The position numbers and the translations under genes were made by a program. A stretch of DNA of 64,000 nt, taken from NCBI GenBank assembly GCA_947359465.1, contig OX375877.1, forward strand, positions 73,482,698 through 73,546,697. Reading direction: 5' to 3'. The notes under the pieces are model-generated. The model saw nothing but the letters and a program-made list of their open reading frames with translations. It was not told the DNA's origin and did no database searches. This DNA comes from Metellina segmentata. Taxonomy: Eukaryota; Arthropoda; Arachnida; Araneae; Tetragnathidae. Within the stretch, counting starts at the first letter, position 1. Each line of letters starts with the position of its first letter. This document shows, piece by piece, positions 1 through 11,030 of this stretch.

Positions 1-1003
1 TGGAAGGACTGCTTACGTAACCTCTAGCAACCATTTTTGCTTTCTACCGTTCATTTGAATACCAAAATAACGAATTCTTCAATACAAAGCAGACTTTATT
101 TGGAGTCCCTGTTTTTCTTAATCACTGGGCTTCGCACCAAAATGGGCGTAGTAAGCTTTTTTCACAAACTGAGTTGCGTCTCCCCTACATATTCTGGATA
201 ACAAACTTTCCACTAAAAAAAAGGAATTTATGGGAATTTATGGGAATTATGGAAGGACTGCTTACGTAACCTCTAGCAACCATTTTTGCTTTCTACCGTT
301 CATTTGAATACCAAAAGAACGAATTCTTCAATACAAAGCAGACTTTATTTGGAGTCCCTGTTTTTCTTAATCACTGGGCTTCGCACCAAAATGGGCGTAG
401 TAAGCTTTTTTCACAAACTGAGTTGCGTCTCCCCTACATATTCTGGATAACAAACTTTCCACTAAAAAAAAGGAATTTATGGGAATTTATGGGAATTATG
501 GAAGGACTGCTTACGTAACCTCTAGCAACCATTTTTGCTTTCTACCGTTCATTTGAATACCAAAATAACGAATTCTTCAATACAAAGCAGACTTTATTTG
601 GAGCCCCTGTTTTTCTTAATCACTGGGATTCGAACCAAAATGGGCGTAGTAAGCTTTTTTCACAAATTGAGTTGCGTCTCCTCTACATATTCATATTCTG
701 GATAACAAACTTTCCACTAAAAAAAGGAATTAGGACTGCTTACGTAACCTCTAGCAACTATTTTTGCTTTCTACCGTTCATTTGAATACCAAAAGAACGA
801 ATTCTTCAACACAAAGCAGACTTTATTTGGAGCCCCTGTTTTTCTTAATCACTGGGCTTCGCAACAAAATGGGCGTAGTAAGCTTTTTTCACAAACTGAG
901 TTGCGTCTCCCCTACATATTCTGGATAACAAACTTTCCACTAAAAAAAAGGAATTAGGACTGCCCTTACGTAACCTCTAGCAACCATTTTTGCTTTCTAC
1001 CGC
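1..1003. repeat. Tandem satellite, about 249-bp unit, 4+ copies
   Basis: The same unit starts at 1, 250 and 499 (period 249). A shorter copy (about 229 bp, lacking the TATGGGAATT stretch) starts near 728, and a truncated fifth copy starts near 952 and breaks off at 1003. Each unit opens with the word GGACTGCTTACGTAACC, which contains the palindrome TTACGTAA. Copies differ by a few substitutions, so the expansion is fairly recent. The array runs off the left edge of the window, so its full size is unknown. No long reading frame is conserved across units. Confidence 0.95.
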
Positions 1004-1235
1004 ATGCATTAAAAAAACCTCGATATTAAGTTAAGGATTTTTAAACAATTTTCACAAAACGAGTTCACTAAAAGAATATTATTCACACAAGTCAACTGTT
1101 AGGATGATTAAAAAATGTTTTTTTGGATTACCAAGGCAAACTGATTGGGGGACGTTCCTGTTTGGACTGTGATGACAAGTTAGCTCTTGTAACACTTTGA
1201 CTCATAACTGCACTTTGATACCTAAAATAACAAAC

Positions 1236-1410
1236 ATAGGCTTATTTTCATGTCAGGTGAATTCTTCCCTGGGTGTATTTCTCTCTTCACTGTCAGTAAA
1301 ACTTTCACTGTGTGTGTCTGTTTATTACTGGATATTGTATGTCTTTTGTCTGGCACAGCATGGCCAAATATGGTCCTTGCGCCATAAAACCCCAACAAAC
1401 CAAAGGCTAA
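1236..1410 (+). repeat. Dispersed repeat family A, copy 1
   Basis: This stretch aligns by eye with the reverse complement of 54290-54425 and with 55365-55510. Shared words include CTGGGTGTATTTC, GTCTTTTGTCTGGCACAGCAT and CAAATATGG. The 54-kb copy carries a tRNA B-box-like GGTTCGATTCC at its head, so the family is probably a tRNA-derived SINE. Short open frames here are incidental. Confidence 0.6.
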
Positions 1411-1879
1411 TTTACAAAAAATTATTTGTATTCTCTAAATTATAAAATTTAGTATTATTATGCAGCAGTCAAATATTTTCTCCATAATCCACAAATAAGA
1501 ATATATCAAAATCTCAAAATAAAGAGTGCATAATTTCAAATAATATTTTTCCTATTGTGAAAAATCTTTCAGCGATGGAGAAAAATGCTTTTCACTTTCG
1601 AATTTCATTTTAAATTACATTAAAATCACAGAAAGAACAACGTTTTACTGTAAATCTGTGTTATGTGTCAACATTATTTATTCAATGCACTTCAAATGCC
1701 TTAGGAAGAGTTGAAAGGTAGGATTCGTAAATTGCTAACGTTCTCATTAATAGTAAATTCTCAACAAAAGTTCTTACCAGTTCTTCCTTAGCGTTGTACC
1801 TCCGTGTACACGTCAGTCTTTGACTGGACTGATTTTTGAACTCGCTATCCTGGGGTTTTAATTCGCGTTACTCTTCAAA
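1411..1879. other. No gene seen
   Basis: AT-rich sequence. No splice-bounded open frame, RNA gene or clear repeat was recognised. If the lipase first exon were in the window it would lie between here and 4098, but no signal-peptide exon ending in phase 1 was found. Confidence 0.5.
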
Positions 1880-2190
1880 ATGAGCTACCGCGGCTCGAAA
1901 CGGATTAGCAACCGGAAGGTTTCGAGTTCGAAACTAGGTCCCGCCTAATAACGTCGTGTATACGGGGGTTGGTAACTGGTACGCGTCAATTATGTAGTGG
2001 ATTCTAAAGGTTCTTACGTTGGTGGGGTATAAAAGTTTGAAGAGAGTGGGGTGCCAGCTCAGGGGTTGTTCTCATCATCTGACCGTGGATACAAATCACA
2101 AGGCTTTGTCCTTGAATTTTTCCCTTCGGTATTGCTCCTGGACCTTAGCCAGTAGGCATCTGTTGTTACAGTGCGACGATTATCAACAAT
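1880..2190 (+). repeat. SINE family B (tRNA-derived), copy
   Basis: This copy shares a body with 12590-12900: a GGAAGGTTTCGAGTTCGAAAC B-box-like head, then GTGGGGTGCCAGCTCA, CATCTGACCGTGG, TTTCCCTTCGG and a tail resembling CCGTTGTGTTGCTCTAGTACGACG. It is diverged but recognisable along about 300 bp. Tail-only copies occur at 2465, 23275, 24755 and 59150. Confidence 0.65.
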
Positions 2191-2464
2191 CTCTCTCTAC
2201 CTGCCTAGAGAAAAAATCTGTTTTTACTTGCATTAAAAGATACCAAAATGGCGAACTATGCCAAGGATCTCTAAACTATTGAGCGGAGGGTAACAAATTG
2301 TATATCGAAGACTAATAGTAGATGATAGCATTTACAAGCACTGTTGTCGCATCAATTGATCCATAAAAGGTGATTTTAAAGCACTAAAGTTAAAATCATA
2401 AGAAAAAAAAGTGTAGAAAACCGGTAATGATGTTCTATAAGCATAATTCTCACCTAATCTGGTA

Positions 2465-2570
2465 ATCTTCGAAACTGGTTTTCAAAATTACGAGGTCTTT
2501 CCCTTCGGGGTGGATCCTGGACCATCTTAAATAACCCGTTGTGTCGCTCTAGTGCGACGTTTATACGTCT
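2465..2570 (+). repeat. SINE family B, 3' part
   Basis: Only the 3' body is present. It matches the AAAATTACGAGGTNTT, CTTTCCCTTCGGGG, GATCCTGGACC and CCGTTGTGTCGCTCTAGTGCGACG words of the 12.6-kb copy. Confidence 0.65.
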
Positions 2571-2659
2571 ATCGACTTACGTACCTACCGAAACTGATAA
2601 AAACATTACCAGTTATTAAATCCCTGTGGAAAGATAGTTTTTCTTGGTTTTAAATCGAT

Positions 2660-3411
2660 AAATAATAATCGATAACGTCAGGTAACTCATCCTGTAGTAG
2701 CTGGAGGTATTTTGGTGCATGTATTGAACCTTTATAGAACACCTGTCCTATTAGACTATCCATCCAAGTACCGCATTACAAAATCGTCGACCACTATACC
2801 TACTGTCAGAAGGTAACTCTCCATGAGGGATTTTATAGTGCCCAGAAGTGGGTGTTGTGTCCGTTCAGCATCCCGTTTCGGTGAAACAGCCTCGTCCGAC
2901 CATATTATCATGGACAAAAATTATGACCTAACCTACAATTCGTTCAATGCCTTTTAGCACCAGTCAAAGTGTCGCTCTTTGTCGGCAACAATCCTTGCTG
3001 CGGAATTGCATGGTAGGGATGTGCACCATTGTCGTGCAGTGGTTGCCTTACTTGGCTTTGTACTAATCCACTCTTGTCGCTAATTATCTAGTACTGCCGT
3101 AGGGATGGGCAGTATGTCTTCTGCGGGTATTCTATTAAGTATACGTGATCTGCCCGAACGAGGTCGACTTCTAGTGCTATCTGTGTCTCTGAGACGTCGA
3201 ACAAAGTTTCCAATGGTTGCCGAAGTTGGATGTAGACCATTTGAAAACCGAACGGCATAGGTCCGTGCAGTCTGGACCACATTACGTTGGCATAAGCCAT
3301 AGAAAAGCGCCATCTCACAATACTGACTAATAGTGGAAGTCGCCATTTCCAAACCGCTTTAATCGTGTAGTTTAGTTGTTGAGAGAGAAAATTGTAATTT
3401 CGTATCGTCAA
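2660..3411 (-). pseudogene. Decayed transposase with DUF4817-type helix-turn-helix
   Basis: On the minus strand, 3352-3080 reads as a transposase N-terminus: a helix-turn-helix region with ARTYAVRF, an invariant-looking SATIGNFVRRLRDT stretch and RSRPRSGRSR. This matches the DUF4817 domain seen in arthropod mariner-related transposases. Downstream on the same strand (about 2960-2840) frame-shifted words such as WSDEAVSPK resemble the first catalytic aspartate region. There is no continuous frame, so it is inactive. The limits are approximate and terminal repeats were not identified. Confidence 0.5.
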
Positions 3412-3689
3412 TTTTATTTTCCGGATTACGTTTTTCAGATGTTTTTTTTTTGTTCATCTTTTTTTTATTTTCTTTTTTGTTTGAATTTAAATTCGTCGTT
3501 GCTTAACTCAGAAAAACACCGATAACGTTTTTAAATTTCAGAACGACCCCTTTTTCAAGGAATGAAATAGTTCAAATTTCAATCCCGAATATCTCCGCCA
3601 ATTTTACAGATAACTTCGATGAAACTTTTTTTCTGTGCTTTTATTATGGTATTGTGCACATCTTTTTAATTGAACTTTTTCACCTGACC

Positions 3690-3765
3690 CCAGATTAGAA
3701 CCAGGAACCTTCCGATCCAGATGCCAACACCTTAACCACTAGGCCGGAAGGTCGGCTCAGTACAA
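3690..3765 (-). repeat. tRNA-like SINE head
   Basis: Read on the minus strand, this gives CCGGCCTAGTGGTTAAGGTG (A-box-like) followed about 30 bases later by GGTTCCTGGTTCTAATCTGG (B-box-like). The same B-box context, GATCGGAAGGTTCCTGGTTC, occurs in the 12.6-kb SINE. It lacks a full cloverleaf and continues into repeat sequence, so it is a SINE head and not a tRNA gene. Confidence 0.55.
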
Positions 3766-4015
3766 TCTATAGCCATAAAAATTGGCACACAGGTTGTCCT
3801 AAAAGTGCCTCTCGAAGCCCCAATTTTAAAATCTAAAGTTTGTTTTTCTGCAATTAATGGACATGGACAAGAAAGCACGTTCCACAGGGTTTGTGTATGA
3901 GTTAACACAGGGAAATGTCGCGGTAGGAAACACGTTCTACAGGGTTTGTGTATTTGAGTTAACACAAGGAAATGTCTCGGTCATATTTTAGCTGTCGCGG
4001 CCACATTTCAAACCT
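3766..4015 (+). repeat. Dispersed repeat family C, copy 1
   Basis: Shared with 58895-59030: CATNAAAATTGGCACACAGG, AAAAGTGCCT, CCCCAATTTTAAAATN, AAAGTTTGTTTTNCTGCAAT and GGACAAGNAANCACGTTC. It contains a short internal direct repeat built on GGTTTGTGTATNNGAGTTAACACA. Unclassified. Confidence 0.65.
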
Positions 4016-4098
4016 GAGCAACGCTGGGTTATTCAACTAGTGATTCATAAACAATCATGTCTCGCATTGCATAACCTGGTAATATTATTATATTGCAG

Positions 4099-4388
4099 TC
4101 CAAAGTTTCTTGACGAGGGAGAAGTGTATACCCGAGTTGGGTTGCTTCAATGCTGGCTCCCCCTTCTTCAACATTTTGGAGAGGCCCCTGAGTCTCTTGC
4201 CGGACGATAGAACAGACATCAACACCATGTTCCTCCTCTACACTCCGGACTTTCCCCACGTCCCTTTCAACTTCAGCAACATGGACCGTAGCCTGGACTA
4301 TCTTCCTCGCAGCGGTTTTAACCCCACTCTGAAAACAAGATTCATTATCCCTGGATACGTAAGCAGGACAGCACCCTACTGGAAAATG
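4099..4388 (+). CDS. Lipase exon A: N-terminal part of a pancreatic-lipase-family enzyme
   Basis: This exon encodes residues 1-96 of the readable protein. It follows a TATTGCAG acceptor and ends ATG|GTGAGA in phase 0; its first two bases complete a split codon from an unseen upstream exon. Family marks are the mature-terminus motif ELGCF, the RPL..LP stretch, FLLYTPDFP and KTRFIIPGY. Compared with vertebrate pancreatic lipases, the start corresponds closely to the mature N-terminus, so probably only the signal-peptide exon is missing. The strand leading to the oxyanion hole normally reads HG; here it is Pro84-Gly85. The enzyme would act extracellularly on acylglycerols, in digestion or venom and gut fluids by analogy. 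Exons A-F join in frame to 351 aa plus stop, which supports one intact gene. Confidence 0.85.
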
Positions 4389-5040
4389 GTGAGAGCTAAA
4401 ATTAGAAAAAATATATCACATTAGAGCTTACGAATTAGCGTCTTTCTCAATACCGGTAAATTATCAATACCGGCTGTTTTAGTTTTTCTCTTTTCCTTAA
4501 CAGAATATGAAAGACAGTATATTTTTGTCTACCAAAACGTATCTAATGGTGAAGTTAGGTTACGCTGGCGTGCAAAATTTAAGGAACATCACAATTTTCA
4601 AAGGTTGTCAGCTTAAAAAAATTATATAAAACCTGTGGCGATTTGTACAACCGAAGATATTCAGCAAGAAGCTGGTGCATAGTCCAATTTTGGAATCATG
4701 AAATCAGAGGCTCTGACAAAGGAATGAGTTTTGTTATCCCAGGAACGTATTAACAATCTCATTTTCAGTATGCAAATGTGGCGCAAAAACTACACCAGTG
4801 TTCGAGGTGGTCGTAATGTGAACTAAGGACAGCCTCTTTGGATAAAATTTCAAGGCCGTATTCTGTTCCATAGCACTCAGACCAGTGTCACTTTTTCACT
4901 TCAAACACCCTTTTCACTATTCGCTTCTAATCTTGTCGCCATTCTGTTTCCACTGATTGATTCGGTAATTCCTGACGTACCTTTTGTATCATTTTTCACA
5001 TCCAGATCACTTCACTGCAAAGTAACAGCTGAAGACCTTA

Positions 5041-5481
5041 GGCCCGGTGCACACATCCGGTTTTTCAACGTGCGGCGCCGCTGCCACAATGCAAGTGCGG
5101 TCTGAGATTCATTAGATCCAATGGAGTAGCGCACACATGCCTCTGGCGCCGCTGCGGCGACGCACGTAAACTTGCGTGCAATTTGTACCGCAATTCTTAA
5201 AGGCGCCGCAGCTCGCCGCACACTCTTCTCCGTTACGAAGTACCTTGTTTTCATAAATAAATGGAATACAAATAATAATTAATAAATGGTTGTATCCAGT
5301 AACGTCTATTTTGTTTCAAAATATACTTTTTGTACTCCAAGTAAACGAAATAAACATGTTTTATTCGATAGAATATTTATTGCAAATGGCGCGAAATAAG
5401 TACTTGCGTCATTTAACGGTTATGTGTGCATAGTTGGACTTCGGTACCGCACGTTGAAAAACCGTATGTGTGAACCGGGCC
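5041..5481. mobile_element. Harbinger-like MITE, copy 1
   Basis: A 441-bp element with terminal inverted repeats of about 40 bp. The left end is GGCCCGGTGCACACATCCGG and the right end reversed is GGCCCGGTTCACACATACGG; both continue into TTTTTCAACGTGCGG. It is flanked by TTA on both sides (5038-5040, 5482-5484). A TWA 3-bp duplication with GGCC-type ends fits PIF/Harbinger. It has no transposase. It lies in lipase intron A and is paired with a second copy at 55637. Confidence 0.8.
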
Positions 5482-5949
5482 TTAGTGTTCCTTAAGTACT
5501 GCACTCCAGTGTATATACTGTATTGTAAGTTAATTTTTGTAGTGGTGGCTAAGTTTACCACTAAACCTCTCCCCTAGAAGTGAGTGAATTTAATAGATGC
5601 TGTCACTGAATGATAGATTGCCAACTGAGTAAGACCAGTGAGAGCTGTATTAAGATCACGGATAAACTTCCGCTTGCATGATCGTGCAATTTATGATTGC
5701 AATCCTTTGATAGTCCTGTGTCGCCTTTAGAAGACATGTGTGAATGCAGGCCGACGGATCTGAAATTAAGCTGAGTGGAAATAGTTAATGAAGCTGTGAT
5801 AGGAGTAGAAGCAGTGTCTGTCATCAGAGCTTCAGACAGCTCACCATGGACCATCCATCAAAGTACGCGCCCCTCGGCATGTCTCATAGTGATGGCATGT
5901 TTAGCTATTGCCGTACAAATTGATCTCTAAAGTAAAGGGATGTTAATTA

Positions 5950-6880
5950 AACATATAAAACAAATAAAGAGAATTATAAAATATCGTTACAAATAAAACT
6001 TGTAATGATGTTCCGGTAATGGTAATTCTCATAAAGTTCTGAAACCATCTCTGTGAGAGTAGCTGGGTGTGGAAAACGTGCAGAAACAGCACGGTCGAGG
6101 GCATCCCAAAGATTTTCAATGGGATTAAGGTCGGGCGAGTACGCCGGCCAAACCATACGCGCAATCCTATCACTCACCAGGTAGTCGTCGACGATGCCAG
6201 CTCTATGGAGACGTGCATTATCATCCATTAAAACGAAATAAAAACCAACTGCTGCAGCGTGCAATCTCACAGTGGGTTCTAGGACTTCATCCCGATACCG
6301 GACATCTGTCACAGAATCCCGTCTATCGATGTGCTGATCGGTGTGATATCCCAACGAAATCCCGGCACACTTCATGATGCTTCCACCTCGGAATGCGTGA
6401 TGCTCGATGATGTTCTGGGGCGTGCCTTGTTCTCTCCAGACCCTTACACGTTTGTCATCTGGCTCCAGGGCAAATCTCGACTCATCCGTGAACATAACGT
6501 TTGCCCAATCAGACGCAGTCTAATTCACATGTTGCCGACACCACTTTAATCACAATCCCTCTGGATTTTACGGATAGAGGAGCTCAGTAGCGGCAGATAT
6601 CGTCTTACCAATGGACACTGCAAACATTGATGTCACACGTGTGGAGGTCGCTCTTCGATTCCGCTTCACTACAACATCAATATATCGATCTCCTGGATGA
6701 CTGGCCACAGGTCTTCGGACTACTGTCTGCCTTGTTTGGAATTGTTTCCATAATCGTGAAATGATAAACACCGAAGAAAAGAGCAACATCAGTGATTGAT
6801 TGCCCTGCTTGCCTTCCCCACAGAACGCCAGCTCTCACTATCTGCCATTCGTCTTCTGGAAGCTATAGAAAAACGTCTGT
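5950..6880 (-). pseudogene. Tc1-like transposase remnant (DD34E)
   Basis: Minus-strand catalytic half at 6495-5974 has all three acidic motifs: FTDESRF, MDDNARLH and SPDLNPIENLWD. There are 34 residues between the second Asp and the Glu, as in the Tc1 family. Upstream, 6789-6568 gives the DNA-binding half (ISRLWKQFQT, RRNRRATST-like words) in another frame. The join between the halves contains an in-frame TAG just before the first catalytic motif. The element is therefore inactive. It sits inside lipase intron A in the opposite orientation. Terminal repeats were not resolved. Confidence 0.8.
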
Positions 6881-7129
6881 CTTGAAAACTAATCGTACGA
6901 AAGTTCTAAACACTTTTTATCAGTACTTACATGTAACTTCTCTAACCCTTCGCAATGCTGGCTTCTTATACGACTGCCGTTTTTGCATATTTGTCGACAC
7001 GGAACCGTGATTGGCTGTTACAAAACACGTTTGCATTCTTCTATCTGCCTCTGCAGTAAATTGCAGCCCCTCAAATTCAGATTGGCTTCTGGAAATTAAC
7101 ATTTTCTACTAAGTGCTAAACTTTTGGCA

Positions 7130-8240
7130 GTAAGTCTATTTGTTTTAGTGTACTAATTATTTTATTTTTAAGACTTTTAAAAGTACAGAAATAATTTGAT
7201 TATTCCGCTTTAAAGACTCAACTCAAATATTTTCAACCTATTTTATTTTCATTTTATAACTTCATGTTCTGAAATGTTCTATTTCATTACACAAAAAACT
7301 CCGCGTTGAAAAATTGAGTCATTTGATTAGATGTCGTATATTTTTTTATCAAACCAACTGAAAATTTCCCATTTAAAAAATTTATTAAGGTAACACATTT
7401 GTTTATAAACGTTTTACCGTAGAATGGAACTGAGTAAGTAAAATTTTGTTGTTGCGTATCATCACTCTTTTTCCTTCGATTTATTTCTAGATCTGTTACA
7501 ATAACAATGATGGCGCAATATGAATTTGTACGAAACAATTAACTTCATCTTTCACTGAGTTTTTCGTTCTTTATTTTACTCTCCATGATTTGATATCATA
7601 GAGAAGTTTCGCCAAAAGGGGATTTTTTCTACAAGAGGTTTCTCTGGAGCAAATATTTGATTTGTGAGTTGTGTTGGGGGCACATAACCGAGAGATTTTC
7701 TAATACAACGCCAAAATTAAATTAATATAATTATTTGTGAGACAGAAATTCACGCTATTTACACTTCAATTTTAAATTGTAGCCTATGGGATACAAGGAT
7801 ATGGGTTATTGACTGTGGACGTTGTAGAAAAGGATTAAAATCTTAATGGGATTAACTGAAAACAGTTCAAACACAACATCGTTCGTATTACGAGTTCTAA
7901 ATCTTCTCTCTTCAGTAGACACCCAGGGGCAGTTAATTAAAGAGAGGGCCTCCAAGCATCCTTAAACTCCGAGGGGTTAAAACGCACTTATCCGTTCTGT
8001 AACCTACAGTCTTCTCTGTATGAGTTTTGGCTACTCTTTCAACCAATTGGTGCGGTTATTTAGTGATTATATGAGGCTAACAGATTAAAAGTGGCCTAAA
8101 CTACCAACATACTCAATGAAGAAAAAGGCAATTTCCTTGCCCCCATATCTTTTATATTTTTATTTATCTACAATATGATTTGAGATTCTGAAAATCAGTA
8201 ATCAATAATAATTTATTGTGTAATTTTAGAAGACTTAATA
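7130..8240. other. Lipase intron sequence, no gene seen
   Basis: AT-rich intronic DNA. The only recognisable piece is about 7955-8030 (CCGAGGGGTTAAAACGC ... ACCTACAGTCTTC), which resembles 12480-12535 and marks a diverged dispersed repeat. Confidence 0.5.
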
Positions 8241-8242
8241 GC

Positions 8243-8700
8243 CGCGGTATCTCAGTCAGTAGAGCGTCGGGCTCACATAAGAAGGGTTGTGGGTTCTGTG
8301 TTCGGCTGAGCCTGCAATTCTGATGATTGCGAGATCGGCGCTTCGACCTGGCTAAAGACCGTCGTGTTCACTAATGGTGACTGGGGCACGTTAAATAGGT
8401 CGTGGTCACAAAGTCCCCCATGCTCCCATACCAAATCAATACTTCTGGGGGTACCTGATCAGGGGGTTATCGGCCTCTGATTGGGATCTAAATTACGATA
8501 GGTGTCAGTGAATGGATGGAAGAAAGGGACCTTCCTGAAAAATTGATGTGTCATGTATGTCGAGCAAAGTCGGACTTCCTCCCAATGGGGCTCAATAACA
8601 TGGAAGGCGCACCACCCTCGCCTCTTGCCGTCTTCGACGGGCCTGGCACTCCTCTGGTCTGCCAGTGTAGTCATGAGAAACAACAACAACAGAAGACTTA
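8243..8700 (+). repeat. tRNA-derived SINE family D with CAA-rich tail
   Basis: The head GGTATCTCAGTCAGTAGAGC is a good A-box region, followed by a degenerate B box (GGGTTCTGTGTTCG). A body of about 400 bp follows and it ends in AACAACAACAACAG. This is the classic structure of a tRNA-derived SINE. A related, shorter copy is at 32938. The open frames at 8459-8738 are repeat body and not genes. Confidence 0.7.
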
Positions 8701-9680
8701 AACCAGCGTATTTAAAAAAAAGTAAAAAATCGATTTAAAGGCAATAATAAAATTTTCGTGATTTTGTGGGTTAGGTCACTTTTACTCTTATAGCCTCATA
8801 TGTGGTCGTGGGGTAAAGGAATACCACACTACGTCAAAATCTCATTAAACTCAGAGGGTCCATCAGGACGTTGAATGATATATTGGACATGTTGACATAT
8901 TTACAACCTGTGGTCAGTGGAATTCCTGTCGGTGTTGACACTTGATCCCAAGCTGTTGTTATGGACGTTATAGCGTTGCATTTCCCGCTCCTTTTCTCTC
9001 ATACTAGTTAAGAAGTTTATGGCTGCATCATATTTCAGGAAAAATAGTGACAGCCAACGTTTTATTCAACATGCCGTCATGAATGAATATTTAATACGAC
9101 ACCCCTTCCATTCCATTGTTTTTACATCTACTGATTGCACTTCTGTGAGATCTGGATTTCTCATTGATCCCGTGCTATCAGAAAAATAGAATAAAACCGA
9201 CGTGAAGTATAAGTAGACTGTTGGCAGAAGCTTAAAAAAATGTGACCAAAACGTCGACTAGTAATCATGTGACTGCTATGTGAGAAAATGACCTGGTTAT
9301 CCGATTAGGCATCGCATCTCCTCGTTTGGACATAGCATCTTATAGGGATAGGGTAAGGGTAGATATATGACAGTCCATTTTTACAGAACAGCGACAAAAA
9401 TGGTGAAATAACTATTTTATTACTTTGTCGCGGAGACAAATCGGATGATTAATCAATGAATGGGCGTCTTCTCCAGTCAAATGGACCAGTCCGATCATAA
9501 AATGTTCGTTTTCACCCAACAGAAAAAAAGCAACCTAATGATCCCGTTACTACTAGTTTTGGTCATATGATCTGATCTTGGGCACTGGAAAGGTTGCTAT
9601 TGCTCACTTTGCTTTTGTACTTCCTCTATGTATAAAACTGACAAATCTTATTTTAAGAATGATCCCATTTTGTGTTGTAG

Positions 9681-9827
9681 CCTTTGAAGGATGCTTTGCT
9701 GAAGACCGGCCCCAGCAACGTCTTCTACGTTGATTGGTCTGGTGGAGACGGTACACTTTACGAGCAGGCCGTAGCCAACACGAGAGTGGTAGGTGCCGAA
9801 ATAGCCGTGTTCGTGAAACGCCTGCAG
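9681..9827 (+). CDS. Lipase exon B
   Basis: Residues 97-145. The acceptor is TGTGTTGTAG and the donor is CAG|GTAAGC, phase 0 at both ends. It encodes the conserved NVFYVDWSGG core strand and the NTRVVGAEIAVFV helix that precede the nucleophile elbow in pancreatic-type lipases. No alternative frame gives comparable conservation. Confidence 0.88.
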
Positions 9828-9933
9828 GTAAGCAGTACTTGCCTTTCTACACGACGAAATGTTGTGAACTTGAGGAAAAATTATTGGAAAAACAAAGTTT
9901 CCATATTATTTGTATACTTTTAAGAAAAAATAC

Positions 9934-10208
9934 TGTCACGATTCCCTGTCTTTCCCTCACGTTGGTAATGAAACGTATACACCCGACAGGGAACCATGTC
10001 CCGAAACAGGGGTGGACAATGGGGTAAACAGGGAGGAGGGAAGAGAGTTTATAGATACTCTTGGGACTTCGGCGAAAAAGGCAGGCGTGTATTGCATCGG
10101 ACGGTGCGGTGTGTATTTTAAAATTCTGTGTGTTGTGCTTGTGTAAATAAAAATGTCTATGTCCGATTAAGTCGTACAGTGTCCCTATTCTTGGCCACTT
10201 CTACACAC
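9934..10208 (+). repeat. Probable solo LTR
   Basis: The segment starts TGTCACGATTCCC and ends CTACACACA. It has GC-rich middle sequence unlike the surrounding intron and a late AATAAA (GTGTAAATAAAAATG) followed by a GT-rich stretch, as in retrotransposon LTRs. No flanking 5-bp duplication was confirmed and no internal coding region is present, so the call is tentative. Confidence 0.4.
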
Positions 10209-10264
10209 ATTGTAAGTAAAATCAGATTGATTCCGTCCGGTCACTGACAAATATTATATATGGG

Positions 10265-10515
10265 GGAACGAGCCCCAATCGTAAAAGTATTCAGAGCCAA
10301 AGATGTTCAGATGCCAAAGATCAGAAATATTGATAGCTCAAGGAGTTTGAGCCTCATTCATAAAAGTATCGAGAATACAAAGTATTAAGGTCCTGATTAT
10401 AAAAATATTGAGAGCCCAAAAAGTTAGGACCCTAATGAAAAATAGTGAGGACTGTAAGTGTGGCCAAGTCAAGCCATTATGGCCCTAATTATAGAAATAT
10501 AGGGAGAGTCAAAGA
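10265..10515 (+). repeat. Degenerate tandem repeat, about 55-60 bp
   Basis: About four to five diverged units follow the pattern GCCCTAAT-ATAAAAGTATTGAGAGCCAAAG-(A/T)GTT. They lie in lipase intron B. No coding potential was seen. Confidence 0.65.
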
Positions 10516-10794
10516 AACAATACGTAACTAATTATGCCATCACTTTTAAACTACACTTAGTAACCTCAAGTAATGATCATTCCTTAGGTTTCTGGCGGTT
10601 TGTTTGTACCAAATGCCAGTTTTGCGAAAGTAAGGAAATCATGTCGACACAACATCAGAATGGATAAAACTTGCTTCATCTAACGTATTTACAATTCCAG
10701 AAATTAGCTCATTTATATCATTAAGAATTTAACGTAACTGTACAGTCAGCACGTCCGAAGCCTCAGAGGCAGAAAGCTGGAATCTAAAATTCTT

Positions 10795-11030
10795 AACGAA
10801 CGTTCCTTCTTTTGTTCTTAATTTTTGTATAAGTTCGTAGCTCACAAGAACTTTCGAAGCTCAGATCGGAACGTCAGAGCACAAAGAACGGTTGCCATTG
10901 GTGGGTCAATTAGGAGGCCATTCCGAAGAATAGATCATCTGACGGTCACCGCATGTTTTCTTTACTTTGCAGGTTTTGAGTTGTTACCAGGATGTAGTCT
11001 TGCCTCTACAGGTTACTGTATAAATATTAA
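10795..11030 (+). repeat. Dispersed repeat family E, copy 1
   Basis: Shared with 29215-29425 over about 220 bp. Common words are CTTCTTTTGTTCTNAATTTTT, AATCGGAACGTCAGA, GTTGCC, GGAGGCCATT and TTTACTTTGCAGGTTTTGAG. It carries a splice-acceptor-like TTTACTTTGCAG in both copies. Unclassified. Confidence 0.7.

Noticed and set aside
3690..3765. Possible tRNA gene on the minus strand
   Set aside because: A- and B-box-like words are present but no acceptor stem or full cloverleaf; the same words occur in SINE copies.
4029..4259. 76-codon minus-strand frame over the first lipase exon
   Set aside because: Antisense shadow of the conserved lipase exon.
8459..8738. Three overlapping 60-76-codon frames
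   Set aside because: They lie wholly in the body of a tRNA-derived SINE.
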